Shown: positions 10,871-21,539, numbered from the stretch's first letter. The stretch is 64,000 bases of DNA from Paramacrobiotus metropolitanus (GCF_019649055.1 NW_026570379.1:184273-248272), one strand, 5' to 3'. Numbers and translations: made by a program. Notes: generated by a model from the letters alone, not told the origin.

Positions 10871-11190
10871 TGACTACGAGTAATAGATTTTGTTATTCTC
10901 GCACCTGGATTTCGCTAGTAGGTAAAACCATTTAAGCGGAAGCTGTTAAACAATTTACTGAGAACAAAAACACATACTATCGGTACGTACCGGTATATTG
11001 TGCCTGTATCCATGCAGTATCCCAGCAAGCAAATCGGTGAGCTGGTTTCTTTCTCAGATCGTCATTTCTTCTTTAAAATATCTATGCCTGCAGTCTTCCG
11101 GCTTTCGCTGCCGAAAAGTGCTTGTAATGAAATAATAAAATTCTTTTAGGGCACGGAAATGATAGGTTTCGCTGAAGATACATTTATTCA

Positions 11191-11572
11191 TGACGGAGAG
11201 ACGAGTACGATAGGGATAATACCGTAATATCAATCCTACCGACCTGACTCAACGACAGAGAATGAGCTGATAATCTCAATGTGGCATAACTAAATAATAT
11301 GCATACGCTACGACCTACGCGAAGCGAGAATCTGACTGCATTCCGACGATAGATTTTAATAGAAAAACTCCGACACTGCCAAACTTCGAATGCGAAACAA
11401 CTCATGCCAAAAGACTGCAACTCTCGGACTTATATAGGCGCGAAGCGCCTCCGTGTAGAAAAGCCAAAAGTATATCCGAAGACAAAAGGAAAATGCTAGA
11501 AAGTACAAACATGTACGAGTACTGATGGAAAAAGTACTGTACTTAGCCGCTACCGTACACCATATTCCGTCA
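11191..11572 (-). repeat. 3' LTR of the Ty3/gypsy-type element
   Basis: A 382-bp LTR nearly identical to 21540-21922. It carries a TATA-type CTATATAAG on the minus strand, directly after an exact 6-bp-arm hairpin (AGGCGC-GAA-GCGCCT), which probably marks the core promoter. Confidence 0.93.
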
Positions 11573-11583
11573 CCCCCGCAAAC
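11571..11583 (-). promoter_or_regulatory. Polypurine tract next to the 3' LTR
   Basis: Read on the minus strand this is GTTTGCGGGGG followed directly by the LTR's TG. It is the expected place for plus-strand DNA priming. The same 13-mer occurs inside the element at 17424-17436, and 12 of its bases occur at 17381-17392. Confidence 0.7.
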
Positions 11584-12099
11584 GGCTCTTGGGGAACCCA
11601 ACACAAAAAGAAACGAAAAGAACAGGAATAAAAAACTAAATAAAATGAGTTCTCACGCTCTCGACTGGGCAAGGCGGGCAAAATCCATCCTCCGTCCCAG
11701 AATGACATGATCCTCCTCCACGGGTGACTGAGTGAGATGGTGAATGAGGAGAGGATCCAAGACGGGGTGGAAGGTGAGAGTTGTCAGGAAATGAATTGAT
11801 GGGAAACACGGCAGTCGGAGAAAACACAAACAGGAAAATCGTCGGAAAAATAAATCGGAATTTCAGTGGCAAATCCAAATTAAATTAAGGTAAAATCGCC
11901 GATGAAAATTAAGGCAAAAACATCCGCGATTAAACACAAAAATAAAAATAAAACGCCACTTTCGCACTGAGGAATTCTGTCAGCAAATTCTAGAAAAATC
12001 ACATGGGAAAAAACTGAGCAAAACCCCATATCGGAGATCAACAGGGATTCAGTAAGAATTAATGAGAATTGGCAAAATCAGCAGAAACTGTCAGCGCGA

Positions 12100-12654
12100 T
12101 CAGAATGAGAACCGAGTTTGCTCAGTACCTGTCGACGGAGCGTTCTTGCTGGCATCCAAGGCCATCTGCTGACGAAGCTTCTGTTGTCGCTCACGCTCCT
12201 TGTCCGCATCGCTCTGCACAGCTGAGGCACTCGGCTGGCCAGTGGGGACACTAGAGGAAGCAGCTGAATTATGGGCAGGGACTGAGCCATTTCCTACACC
12301 AGCAGTCATATCCACATCACCGTTACGCACAACATTACCAACACTGCCACTCTGTCCATTCTGGGGATCTGCTGCAAGATCTCGCCCTGCTCGACGCCAG
12401 TTGTCCGTGGGAACAGAGGCATTACTTTCAGTGTTAACGCCACCACGTCCTCGAGCTTCACCACCGCGGTTTCTACCACCAAATCGTCCACGACGACGGC
12501 CATATCTTCCTCGTTGCGTTTGAAAACCTGCAGCCATTAGCGTAGTGCTATAAAGGCCTTGTAGCAGCTGATTCCGATAGTGTTGATGGGCACGGCCGCC
12601 TCGTCCACGGTTAAAATACGGAGGCATTATAACGCAAAATTCAAACTTCCACAA
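12100..12654 (-). CDS. RGG-rich basic ORF after integrase (LTR element)
   Basis: A 184-aa reading frame between integrase and the 3' LTR, where retroviruses carry env. It has no signal peptide or transmembrane segment. Residues about 15-75 are dominated by Arg/Gly repeats (RGRGGRAHQ, RGRYGRRRGRFGGRNRGG), an RGG-box signature common in RNA-binding proteins. The rest is Ser/Gly/Asn-rich with a short charged helix (DADKERERQQKLRQQM). It may be a nucleocapsid-like or RNA-chaperone accessory protein; that role is inferred. Confidence 0.6.
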   Translation of the reverse strand: MWKFEFCVIMPPYFNRGRGGRAHQHYRNQLLQGLYSTTLMAAGFQTQRGRYGRRRGRFGGRNRGGEARGRGGVNTESNASVPTDNWRRAGRDLAADPQNGQSGSVGNVVRNGDVDMTAGVGNGSVPAHNSAASSSVPTGQPSASAVQSDADKERERQQKLRQQMALDASKNAPSTGTEQTRFSF

Positions 12655-12847
12655 TGGTAAATAAGATTCACAAAGAAAAAGAGATCAATCCGCAAAGAGC
12701 AAACCGAAGAACCCAAAATAAATTCAAATGTGTACAGCTGCAAATTGTAATGCGCTGTTTTACCCACAATACAGTACTGCAGCATACAGATAATGCATTA
12801 ACCTGCCGTCTCGCGGCGGTTGCGACAGTTCCCGGGGATTTCGGGGA

Positions 12848-15800
12848 TTACTGTTTGTTAATCAGCCTGTCCGGCTGTTTCACATTTCTGCCATAACGAG
12901 TTCTGACTGGAACAACGGGAACATCCTGGACTTCCGGCTCAGGCAATTCTGGCCTGACGGGAAACTCCTCGATCTCGTCTTCCAGCTCTTTTTCCACAGG
13001 CTTAAGCGGCTTATGACTTGTACTTATATCTTCAATATCTGTCGGCTCTGGCTCATCAGGTTTTCGCATGTTATACGGTCGCATTTGCGATACGTGTACA
13101 ACGTCCAGTTTCACTGCTCCTCTTTTATTACACTGCACTCTGTAGTGTATACTGGACAATTTCGCTTTCACCTCATATCCTGTGCGCCAAAGGCCTTCAG
13201 ACGCCTTATGTTTCCCTTTCGTACGCGCCATCGCTCGAACCATAACTTGATCACCAACTGCATACTCGACTTCCCGTGCGTTAGCGTCATACCGGATCTT
13301 ATCTTTCAAGCGCTGCTGTGTTTCTTCCGCTCGCACTTGATCCAGTGCGTCTGACAGAGACAGCTGCAGATGTTGTACGAACAAATGCGCAGGGATCGGG
13401 AAGTCTTCATCGCCGTCATACTTCGGAATGAAGTTATCTTGCGGTAAACGCAAGTCTTCACCATACATCAGTTTTGCAGGTGTAAAACCGCCAATACGTT
13501 TTACCGGCTTCGTATTAAAGGCGAAACAGATAGCAGGGAGATACACATCCCAATCTGTTTGTTCATCATTGATATACTTTGATATCGCCTTTTTGAATTC
13601 ACCCACACGTTTCTCGGCTAACCCGTTGCCCATGTTATGGTACGCAACTACCGGTACGTGTGCAATACCCATAACGGCCGATAATTCACCGAACATGTCC
13701 GACATGAAGTTGGACCCCCTGTCCGACGTGAGATTCTTCGGCACACCAAACGGCATAATAATTTTTTCGAATACGAACTGTGCTAGCGTAGCACTGTCGT
13801 TCGCTTCTACCGCTTGTGCGACAACCCACTTTGATCCATAATTCACACCAATCATGATGTGTTTTTTACCGTTTTTCGTCAACGGTAAACTGCTAGCAAC
13901 GTCAATTGACCAGCAGCTGCGAGGATTCACAATCGGATTATGCTGCAAAAATCCCGCTGTTTTTAGGTTCACAGGATTACGTGCTTGGCACTGTGCACAG
14001 GACATCACATAATTAGTGACACTTTCTTTCATATGCGGCCAATAATAGTACGCGTGCATCTTCTTATATGTCGCTTCAATGCCCTGATGCGCGGCATACT
14101 GCGTATCGTGATTTTCGAACAAAAACTTCATTCTCCATTGGTACGGTACATAAAACAAATAGAAATCTTTACCGTTTACAGAGTACCGATAGTACACAAC
14201 GCCTTGTTTCAAAATAAACTTTTTCAAGTACCGGCGCTGGTACGGCTTCATATCCTGCGTAGGATCACTAAGTAGTGATTTCCAATGTGCAATTACGCGG
14301 TCTTTTGACTGCTCTTCCACCCAGTACTGAGCACGTTGCTCAGGTACGAACGTGACTTCCGTATTATTTTTTACTTCTTTCCGCTCTGTTTTGTTAAATA
14401 AACGGACCTCAGCCCTGAACGCGTCGATGTACTGTACTTGTTTACAATTTTCTCTCTTACGCACTGCATCGATCTGTGCCACCGTATGTTCATCGGGCTG
14501 GTCATCTTCACGATAGTCTGGAATGACATCCGACTCATTCGATTCCGGCTCTTTCATGTTACCGGTCTGCCGTGACAAAGCATCGGCTTCAACATTCGCT
14601 GCTCCCTTTATGTACTTTGGCACCATATCGTAGTCCTGCACGTACAGTGCCCAACGACCAATACGCCCGTGCATATCGCGCATATTACGCAAAAATGTTA
14701 ACGCAGCGTGGTCTGTGTACACTTCAAACTTCTTATACGCCAAGAAATGACGCCATTTTTTAAGCGCACAAATGAGTCCATACGCTTCCAGCTCGAGTGG
14801 AAAGTATATTCTTCGCTGCGTTGGCGTAAGTAGTTTCGACAAATACGCAATCGGCCGCCAGTGGCCATCAATAAACTGTTTGAGTACTGCGCCAACAGCA
14901 ATTTTTGATGCATCAATAACCATTTGTATCGGCGCCTGGTCATCGAAGCGCGCCAATATCGGTGCCGAACACAATGCGTCCTTCAGCTGTTGCATTGCGT
15001 TTTCCTGTTCCGGTCCCCACTTAAATTCTGCCGATTTCGGGACTAAACGCTGAAGCGGTTCAGCTAGGTCTTGAAATTTGGGAATAAACTGTCGGTAGTA
15101 ACCGACCATACCGAGGAATCGTTGTATTCCTTTACGGTCTTTCAACGGAACGAACGATTTTACTGCTTCCAGCTTTTCCGGGTCGGTACTGATACCGTTA
15201 CCATCGACCACGTGACCCAAAAATGATATTTTCTCCATGAAAAATTCACATTTGTCTGGATTAATCGTCCAGCCGCACTCCTTTAAGCGTGCAAGGAGTT
15301 CTGCCAAGTCACGAAAGTGCTCTTCGATCGTATCTGAGAAACATATGATGTCATCAATAAATACGAGTACTTTTTTGTGCTTTAACTCAGCTAAGGTCAA
15401 GTCCATGGCTCTTTGAAATGCGCTTGGCGCATCTTTCATACCAAATGGTAGTACTTTGTACTGGTAAGTAAATTCTTCAGCTACCATTGTAGCTTTTTTT
15501 TGGTCTTCCTCCTTCAACTGAATCTGCCAAAAACCGGACTTTAAGTCGATTTTTCAAAAGACTTTCGCTTTCGCAACTGCATTTAAAATGTCGTCAATTC
15601 TGGGCAGTGGATAACTGCTGCCCTGCAGTTTTTCATTTAATTTTCGGAAATCTACGGTCAGCCGTCGGCTGCCGTCTTTTTTCTTCACAATACATATAGG
15701 CGATCCCCACGGGGAATTTGTCAACTCAATTATTCCATCACGCATCATCTCTTTTGTCTTTTCTCGGAGCCATTTCCTGTCCTCGAAGGACACACGATAC

Positions 15801-16147
15801 GGAGGCTGTCTTACAGGTGCACTTGTACCTGTATCGACCGGGTGCTCATATATATTGCAGCATCCTACCGGTCTATCCTTAGTCGGAAATACTTCCTTGT
15901 TTGCGCGAAGTATTTTGTACAAACGTTCGATATTTTCCAGCTTTAATAATGAACCCATTTTTACTTTCTTTATTGTCTCTTCAGTCTCTGGTGTAGTACT
16001 GACTTCTGCCGCATTGACTTCTGCCTTACGGCATTCGCACTGTGCTTTATCTGTACAGTACAACTCGTGATATGCAGTATCAAATTCTTTGTCTGCAGAA
16101 GTGAGAATTTCATCCACAACTTCCACACTGCCAAGGGAAGTATCCAC
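12848..16147 (-). CDS. pol: pol: reverse transcriptase, RNase H, integrase (LTR element)
   Basis: Domains in order: reverse transcriptase (SPWGSPICIVKKKDGSRR, LTVDFRKLN, LPFGMKDAPSAFQRAM, catalytic VFIDDI), RNase H (MVIDASKIAVGAVLKQ, YTDHAALTFL, NVEADALSR), integrase HHCC zinc module (H and H spaced before YYYWPHM, then CAQC), and integrase core with D (SIDVASS), D (TSDRGSNF) and E (NGLAEKRVGEF). A GPY-type tail (LWRTGYEVKAKLSSIHYRVQ) follows. The domain order is that of Ty3/gypsy. The catalytic motif is FIDD rather than the commoner YIDD. The region shows about one break and otherwise looks young. It probably acts as part of a polyprotein processed by the protease encoded upstream. Confidence 0.88.
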
Positions 16148-16156
16148 TATCCAACT

Positions 16157-19100
16157 TCACATGACATCTGACATGTCATGTATAATACGTACTGTACATG
16201 TACCTTTGTTCGACACATCAAGTACGCCATCTTCAATGAACATCTGCGCATTATCTGTATGCAGACTACCATCGTAGAATAACGGCTTTCCACACAACTC
16301 AGCGCGCTTATACTGTACGTTATTTGCGCCTTTAATTCGCGTTGTTATTTCAACGTAACTTTTTGGATGTACAGTAATCGATTTATTCGGGAATATTTCC
16401 ATGCGGCGACATTCAACTGTTGCGCTTTTACGTTTTTCGGTATTGTTCACACTTCCGTTGTGAACCATTTTCACTTCTTGTCCATCTACTTCGATAATGG
16501 CATCAGACTTCAGATCAGCTAAAGACTGATTAACTACCTTCGGTTTATCAGTACCGATGCGACGACCGGCAAAGTTATACTCGTACTTTTGCTTTTGTTC
16601 ACCGCGATTCTGTTTCCCATAATTACTTTTCTTTGTGGTAAATTTCTTCTGCTGAACTGCAGCATTTTGCACTGCTTGCGACTTTTCCTGCGAGCTTTCG
16701 CCAACGTCTTCTGACTCAAATGAATTGAGTACGTCGAACTTGTTGGTGTGTGCGAACTGAAAGGGACCAATACCAATCACACCTTTTTCTTCGCGTACTT
16801 GTGGATCTGACCAGTTTCTCATCTCCTGACCCATAGTCCTGTACACTTCTCCACTTTTGCACTTTGGTGAATGTGTACACTGTGACAATACTTCTTTAAT
16901 TGTATCGTACATGTTAAACCAGTAGTACCTAGTTACTAGATACTTTTGAATGGACACATTTTTTGGGATTAATTTATTTTCGTGAAATCTCTGGTGAACC
17001 GAATACACGAGTTTTTTCTGCCATTGGTATGGCACCAGTATTCGTGGAATTCCACTTCCGCTTCGTCTACGACATAACATGCCGCGACACACTTGAAATA
17101 ACCCTATTTCATCTCTTTCAAAATCAGTTGTTGTTTTCGTCGGGTTGTTGTATAAATAATACCAGTGTTTGGTATCTTTACATTTACACTGTTCTGCTTG
17201 CCAAAATGCCTCATCTGCATACTCTTCAGCAGTGACTATACGCTCATGGTTTTCCGGTTGCCCCTGCGGGCGTGTCCACGCTTTCGCCGGGTACTTTGTA
17301 GTTAACTGTTCGGCTAACTTAGAGTTACCGAAAGTAACTGACTGTCCCTCTGGCAGCGTACCTTCGTCCGCATCTGCATTACCCCCGCAAACTAGAGTAC
17401 TCGTACTCTGTTGCGGCTGCTCGCACCCCCGCAAACTTGACGTTGCACCGGGTGCATTTTGCGGCTTCTTAAGAATTTTAATTTTGCCTTTCACTGCTTT
17501 TGCGAATGACTTCTGTGGCGATATTTCATTCCGTTTTGTACCAATATTCTGTACTTCCGCTTTCTTCACAGCGATCGTCGGCCGCTCCTTATTTATCCAG
17601 TTATTCAAGTGTTCATACGTGACACTACTTCCGTCAAATGCTTTACAGTATTCGAGAACACGCCCCGTATCGAACCACGCTGGTATCGTAGGACAAGGAC
17701 GTACACCGGGATTCAGAACCGGTTTAAAACTGTGCTGCTGTATATAATCCAGTATTTTGACACAGTCTCTTGGGTGGTATCTGGGATAACCGGCGTCTGT
17801 ACGAGTAGGCCTAAACGCCATCGTACTAAAATCGAACGCTACCGGCTTACCAGTGAAAAAGTCTGTACCCAGTAATACAAAGTCAACCTTTGTATTTGGA
17901 TCAATAAGTACAGCATGTTCGTAGCAGATACCGAATAATTCGATTCGGACAATACCACACAAGGGATCAATATCGGTAACATCGTTTGCCGCCGTGTTCA
18001 GTGTTACGTCTGACACATGTGCTGGGCATTTTAAAATGCTCACATTCAACTTTTCCGCTATGTGCATAGGCATAATGGAAATACTTGCTCCAGTATCCAC
18101 CAACGTTTTGACTTCATCATTGTCATTCATAGACAATAATACGTAGACAGCTTGTGCGTCTAGAGTCGGTAACGCAACATCGAACCCTTTCTCCACAGCA
18201 TCTGGATACTGTGAGAGTTGCTGTATTCGCTCTACGGACAATGCATTCACTTGCACGTCCTTCCCAAGTTTGCAAACTTCCATTGCACGAGCTTCCGCTC
18301 TTCTGCTATTATGCCGGGCTAACACGTCCGCGGGCGGTTCACGTGTCGCCTCTTTGAATTTCCCTTTGAAAGTACAAAACTTTGCTGGGTGCAGCTCGTG
18401 GCACTTAAAGCAAATCAGCTGACCGGCATCATTCTTCCACTTGTTTAAGTCAATTTCAACGTTGCCGATCATGAACGGCCGTCGGCCGCTATTCTGAGTA
18501 TTTTCCATTATACTCTCTCCTTTCTCGTACGTACTTCCAGTTTGTTCGTACGAGTTCTGGCGGTAATTATTGTATCCGCCTCGGCCACCACGACCACGAT
18601 TATTATTACCGCGGTATCCACCGCGTCCACGGTTGCCGTTATTACCGTAACTGTTGTTGTTTTGATTCCTGGTGTTATTGTATTCAGCTTGTTGCGACTT
18701 CAAGCTGTAAAACGTTTTCAGCTGAGTACACACTTCTTCAACTGTTTTTGGTTTGGACTCAGTTAACTTTTCAAACCAGCGCCATCTATGCGGTCTTAAT
18801 CCTTGAATAAGGATTGACACACGCTCTTCTTCACTTGTTCCCAATGTGTTGAACCAGTTTAGGTAACCATCCACGTACGAGTTTACCGTATGCGCGTCAG
18901 TAAATACACGGGCATACATTGCCTGCCGTATTTCTGCGGGATCACTCTCGGAAGAGAAATGACTTAGAAGTACTCCCTTCCAGTACTTCCAGTCTTTATC
19001 TGGATTTTTCTTTTTATGGTCTGCGTACCACAAATACGCATCATCCTTTAGCGAATTTGAGAAACCTTTGTCGATAAGCTGTTTGTCATCCCAACCATTT

Positions 19101-19411
19101 AAGTCTTGACAGCGTTCACAGTCAAGAATAAACTTTTCAACCTTACCGCTTTCTTGCGTACCCTTGTAGTTCTGCGGGTAGTGAGTTTTTCCTTTTGTAC
19201 CCTTTCCACTTTTCTCAAATTTTTCCATTAACGCTATACTGCGCTCAATCAACTCGTCGGTACGAGTATTTACACGCGGTTGTTCGTTATCTTCGTACTG
19301 TGCATCTTCCCACTGCGCGTCTTCTGCTCTGCGCATGTCGTCTTCGTACTCGTACTCATTATTACGCAAGGGTACATAATCCCGACTGCGGTGGGTTTCG
19401 TTAAACTCCAC
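16157..19411 (-). CDS. gag: gag-protease ORF with an extra HHCC domain (LTR element)
   Basis: A 1084-aa frame. Residues about 45-230 are a retrotransposon capsid domain (FILDCERCQDLNGWDD, AYLWYADHKK, QAMYARVFTDAHTVNSYVDG). Next come an Arg/Gly/Asn-rich linker and a short zinc knuckle (CFKCHELHPAKFC). Then comes a retropepsin-type aspartic protease (VDTGASISIMP, with VDFVLLGTDFF). After it, at about 730-850, lies a module like the integrase N-terminal zinc domain (LVPYQWQKK, H..H, TRYYWFNMYDTI, C-x5-C). A beta-rich linker (ITVHPKSYVEITTRI) ends the ORF. The zinc-type module is out of place: such domains normally follow RNase H. Confidence 0.85.
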   Translation of the reverse strand: MEFNETHRSRDYVPLRNNEYEYEDDMRRAEDAQWEDAQYEDNEQPRVNTRTDELIERSIALMEKFEKSGKGTKGKTHYPQNYKGTQESGKVEKFILDCERCQDLNGWDDKQLIDKGFSNSLKDDAYLWYADHKKKNPDKDWKYWKGVLLSHFSSESDPAEIRQAMYARVFTDAHTVNSYVDGYLNWFNTLGTSEEERVSILIQGLRPHRWRWFEKLTESKPKTVEEVCTQLKTFYSLKSQQAEYNNTRNQNNNSYGNNGNRGRGGYRGNNNRGRGGRGGYNNYRQNSYEQTGSTYEKGESIMENTQNSGRRPFMIGNVEIDLNKWKNDAGQLICFKCHELHPAKFCTFKGKFKEATREPPADVLARHNSRRAEARAMEVCKLGKDVQVNALSVERIQQLSQYPDAVEKGFDVALPTLDAQAVYVLLSMNDNDEVKTLVDTGASISIMPMHIAEKLNVSILKCPAHVSDVTLNTAANDVTDIDPLCGIVRIELFGICYEHAVLIDPNTKVDFVLLGTDFFTGKPVAFDFSTMAFRPTRTDAGYPRYHPRDCVKILDYIQQHSFKPVLNPGVRPCPTIPAWFDTGRVLEYCKAFDGSSVTYEHLNNWINKERPTIAVKKAEVQNIGTKRNEISPQKSFAKAVKGKIKILKKPQNAPGATSSLRGCEQPQQSTSTLVCGGNADADEGTLPEGQSVTFGNSKLAEQLTTKYPAKAWTRPQGQPENHERIVTAEEYADEAFWQAEQCKCKDTKHWYYLYNNPTKTTTDFERDEIGLFQVCRGMLCRRRSGSGIPRILVPYQWQKKLVYSVHQRFHENKLIPKNVSIQKYLVTRYYWFNMYDTIKEVLSQCTHSPKCKSGEVYRTMGQEMRNWSDPQVREEKGVIGIGPFQFAHTNKFDVLNSFESEDVGESSQEKSQAVQNAAVQQKKFTTKKSNYGKQNRGEQKQKYEYNFAGRRIGTDKPKVVNQSLADLKSDAIIEVDGQEVKMVHNGSVNNTEKRKSATVECRRMEIFPNKSITVHPKSYVEITTRIKGANNVQYKRAELCGKPLFYDGSLHTDNAQMFIEDGVLDVSNKGTCTVRIIHDMSDVM
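17381..17392 (-). promoter_or_regulatory. Internal polypurine-tract copy 1
   Basis: On the minus strand this reads GTTTGCGGGGGT, the same 12-mer found at the 3' polypurine tract (11571-11583). It may act as a central priming site; see the second copy at 17424-17436. Confidence 0.45.
17424..17436 (-). promoter_or_regulatory. Internal polypurine-tract copy 2
   Basis: On the minus strand this reads GTTTGCGGGGGTG, identical over 13 bases to the 3' polypurine tract plus the first LTR bases. It lies 31 bp from copy 1, about mid-element. Confidence 0.45.
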
Positions 19412-19438
19412 ACGACGGCTTATATGCGGCTGCGACTG

Positions 19439-20809
19439 TTAACCAGACGTCAGCTTCGGTGCTGCATCAAATGCCGCTTCCCGTTCAAAAGTACTAGTAT
19501 GTACCCGGGATTCAACCTGACCACTGACAGCTCTGCTTTTAGTTTTCAAACTGTCTTCCCACTGCTGCAGTCTGGCCTCCCACTCATCCAGATGTTTTTC
19601 ACGTGTTTTGGCTTTATCGAACTCATCTTCGATAAATATCCATTGACCTTGAAGGTCGTCACGTTCTTTTTTCAATTCCGCATCGACCCGCGATTCTTCT
19701 GCCTTTAGTTTAACTTGCAGATCATCGCGTTCTCTCTGCGCACGTATAACGTCACGTTGCAGTTTACCACTGTTGACCATTGAATCATGGCACTGCTTTT
19801 CGAGATTTTTATTCGTGTTTCGTACACGGTCCACTTCATCTTTGTTTTTGTCATTATGAACGCGCAAATCGAAAATCTCAGTATTCAATTTTTTGACATT
19901 TTCTTTGCACTCTTCGTCGTGCTTCTTCATCTTTTCTTCCAAATCATTTATTTTTTCATCTCGTTTCTTCACATCTTCTTTCAAGGCGTCGTTGTCATCA
20001 CTTAGTGTATGACACCACGTGTTAGCCTTTACAAACTTCATGTGCATTTCTTCCGTTGCATTTAAACCGGCTTTGGCCATTTCTTTCATTTCGCCGAAAT
20101 CTTTTTCATTTCCTATACTGCCTTCCCATGCCTGAACAGTATTATCAAACTGTTCCTGATCTAAGGAAAACTGCCTCACTGCGGCAAATAACGGATGGAT
20201 CACGTCCATCGTTTTATTCTGTTCGTCGCTCTGACCGGGAGCCACTGTACTACGCTGAAAGAACGGCTGTGCTGATAGTGGTTCAACCCCATCAGTTGGC
20301 ACATCTTCATCAATGATACTCGCATTCATATCTTTTTCGATATTGGTAGCAGCTGTGTTATCAACTTCCTGCTCCTTATTATGCTGTACAAAAGCAAAAG
20401 GGGAAACAACCTTTTCCACCGTTTCACCAGAATTTTCATACGCATCAGCAGCTGCTGTTTGAACAGCTTGCACTTGCGCATTAAACTTCTGCATAGCAGC
20501 TTTATAAGCTTCAACAGTAAACAGTTTCGTAATATTAGTCGGCAGCTCTATGTGTTCTAACCACACTCGCCAACCTGTCGGTGGCTTTCCCATTTTGGCT
20601 TCATCGTTATCATAGGTAACGAAATCTTTGCCACATATTCCTGATTTCGGAATTGCAACATTCAGTTCGTTAAGGAATGCTTCGATTTTAACGCCAATCG
20701 GCACGATAAACTTATCCGGTATCAGCTCTGCTGCACCTTGCTTTACTGCTTGTCTTGTAAACTTCGGCTGCACTACAGGCTGTGACGCCGTGCTTTTCGA
20801 ATTATCCAT
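19439..20809 (-). CDS. Coiled-coil ORF upstream of gag (LTR element)
   Basis: A 456-aa frame, first in the element after the leader. The N-terminal part is globular (FIVPIGVKIEAFLNELN, GWRVWLEHIELPTNITKLF). From about residue 255 to 420 it is a long charged coiled coil rich in Lys/Glu/Asp heptads (DDNDALKEDVKKRDEKINDL, RAQRERDDLQVKLKAEES). There is no zinc knuckle, protease or membrane segment. The next ORF starts within 30 bp of its stop, in a different frame, so re-initiation or frameshifting is likely, as this family is known to use. I do not recognise it; it could be a structural gag-like or assembly protein unique to this lineage. Confidence 0.6.
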   Translation of the reverse strand: MDNSKSTASQPVVQPKFTRQAVKQGAAELIPDKFIVPIGVKIEAFLNELNVAIPKSGICGKDFVTYDNDEAKMGKPPTGWRVWLEHIELPTNITKLFTVEAYKAAMQKFNAQVQAVQTAAADAYENSGETVEKVVSPFAFVQHNKEQEVDNTAATNIEKDMNASIIDEDVPTDGVEPLSAQPFFQRSTVAPGQSDEQNKTMDVIHPLFAAVRQFSLDQEQFDNTVQAWEGSIGNEKDFGEMKEMAKAGLNATEEMHMKFVKANTWCHTLSDDNDALKEDVKKRDEKINDLEEKMKKHDEECKENVKKLNTEIFDLRVHNDKNKDEVDRVRNTNKNLEKQCHDSMVNSGKLQRDVIRAQRERDDLQVKLKAEESRVDAELKKERDDLQGQWIFIEDEFDKAKTREKHLDEWEARLQQWEDSLKTKSRAVSGQVESRVHTSTFEREAAFDAAPKLTSG

Positions 20810-21539
20810 TCTTCAGCTTTTTCACTTTTCACTTCAGTTCTTTGTTCAGCGCTCGTTGCACTGACTTCTTTTGTTTGAATCCGAGAACCGTCTTTTGTTT
20901 AACCCGGATACGTTAGCTACGCCTTTGTTCTCCGTGTTCGTAACACTCACTTTTACAGCTCAAGCACTGCTCTGGCTGTCCACGCTTTAGCTACGCTCAA
21001 GATTGTGTGCACACTAGTATGCTTCGGCACTGCTCTCAGCATACGTACTTCAGCTTTAGAATTCTGCTTTCGACTCTGTCTACTCGCAGTTTTGTTGCGC
21101 AACTTCCACTTCAGATTTCCAGGAACACGTCTGTTCGCTGGCTTAAGAATAATTCGGGAACATCAATCTCTGGCCAGGAGAATTGAGTCCCTACTTTAGT
21201 TAGACTTTACCCAGTTTAGTGCTCAGGATCGATATACAGGGTAACCCTGCATCGATCAGCTGGCAGGACAAACTGCACAGCGTCCAGACAGAGCAAAGCT
21301 CCCGGACAATTAGGTTTTCGTCGTGGGTCGCAGGCACAGGCAGAATTGGCTCACCACCAACCCACCTGTCGCCAGTACCCGGACTACTTAGTTAAGGCGT
21401 CCAGTCGGCAGTCACTGCCCGGACATCCGTCCAGTCGGTACCGAAGTACCCGGACTGAGCACCTGGGAATGTACAATTCACACACTTCACATATTACTTA
21501 GCTTGGCCTAGGAAAGGTTCGAACTGACGGTGGGCGCCA
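20810..21539 (-). other. Leader of the LTR element with primer-binding site
   Basis: About 730 bp between the 5' LTR and the first ORF. The primer-binding site directly abuts the LTR (minus strand TGGCGCCCACCG, 21528-21539). It matches the CCA-bearing 3' end of tRNA-Lys-type molecules over its first nine bases, and weaker similarity to the tRNA T-loop (GTTCGAACC) continues inward. No coding potential is supported in the rest. Confidence 0.6.

Larger units (their letters stand above)
8309..11190. other. Intergenic DNA with decayed repeat sequence
   Basis: No gene can be supported. A GC-rich CCAAT-bearing stretch (about 8690-8860) could be an upstream promoter of the minus-strand 252-aa gene, but this is only positional. 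Several overlapping short frames at 9.56-10.8 kb on both strands have fairly even composition and may be remnants of a transposase-bearing element; no motif could be named. A perfect hairpin lies at 10154-10198. Confidence 0.35.

Noticed and set aside
12100-12654. RGG-rich ORF as an envelope gene
   Set aside because: It has neither signal peptide nor transmembrane anchor nor fusion peptide; the composition is RNA-binding-like.
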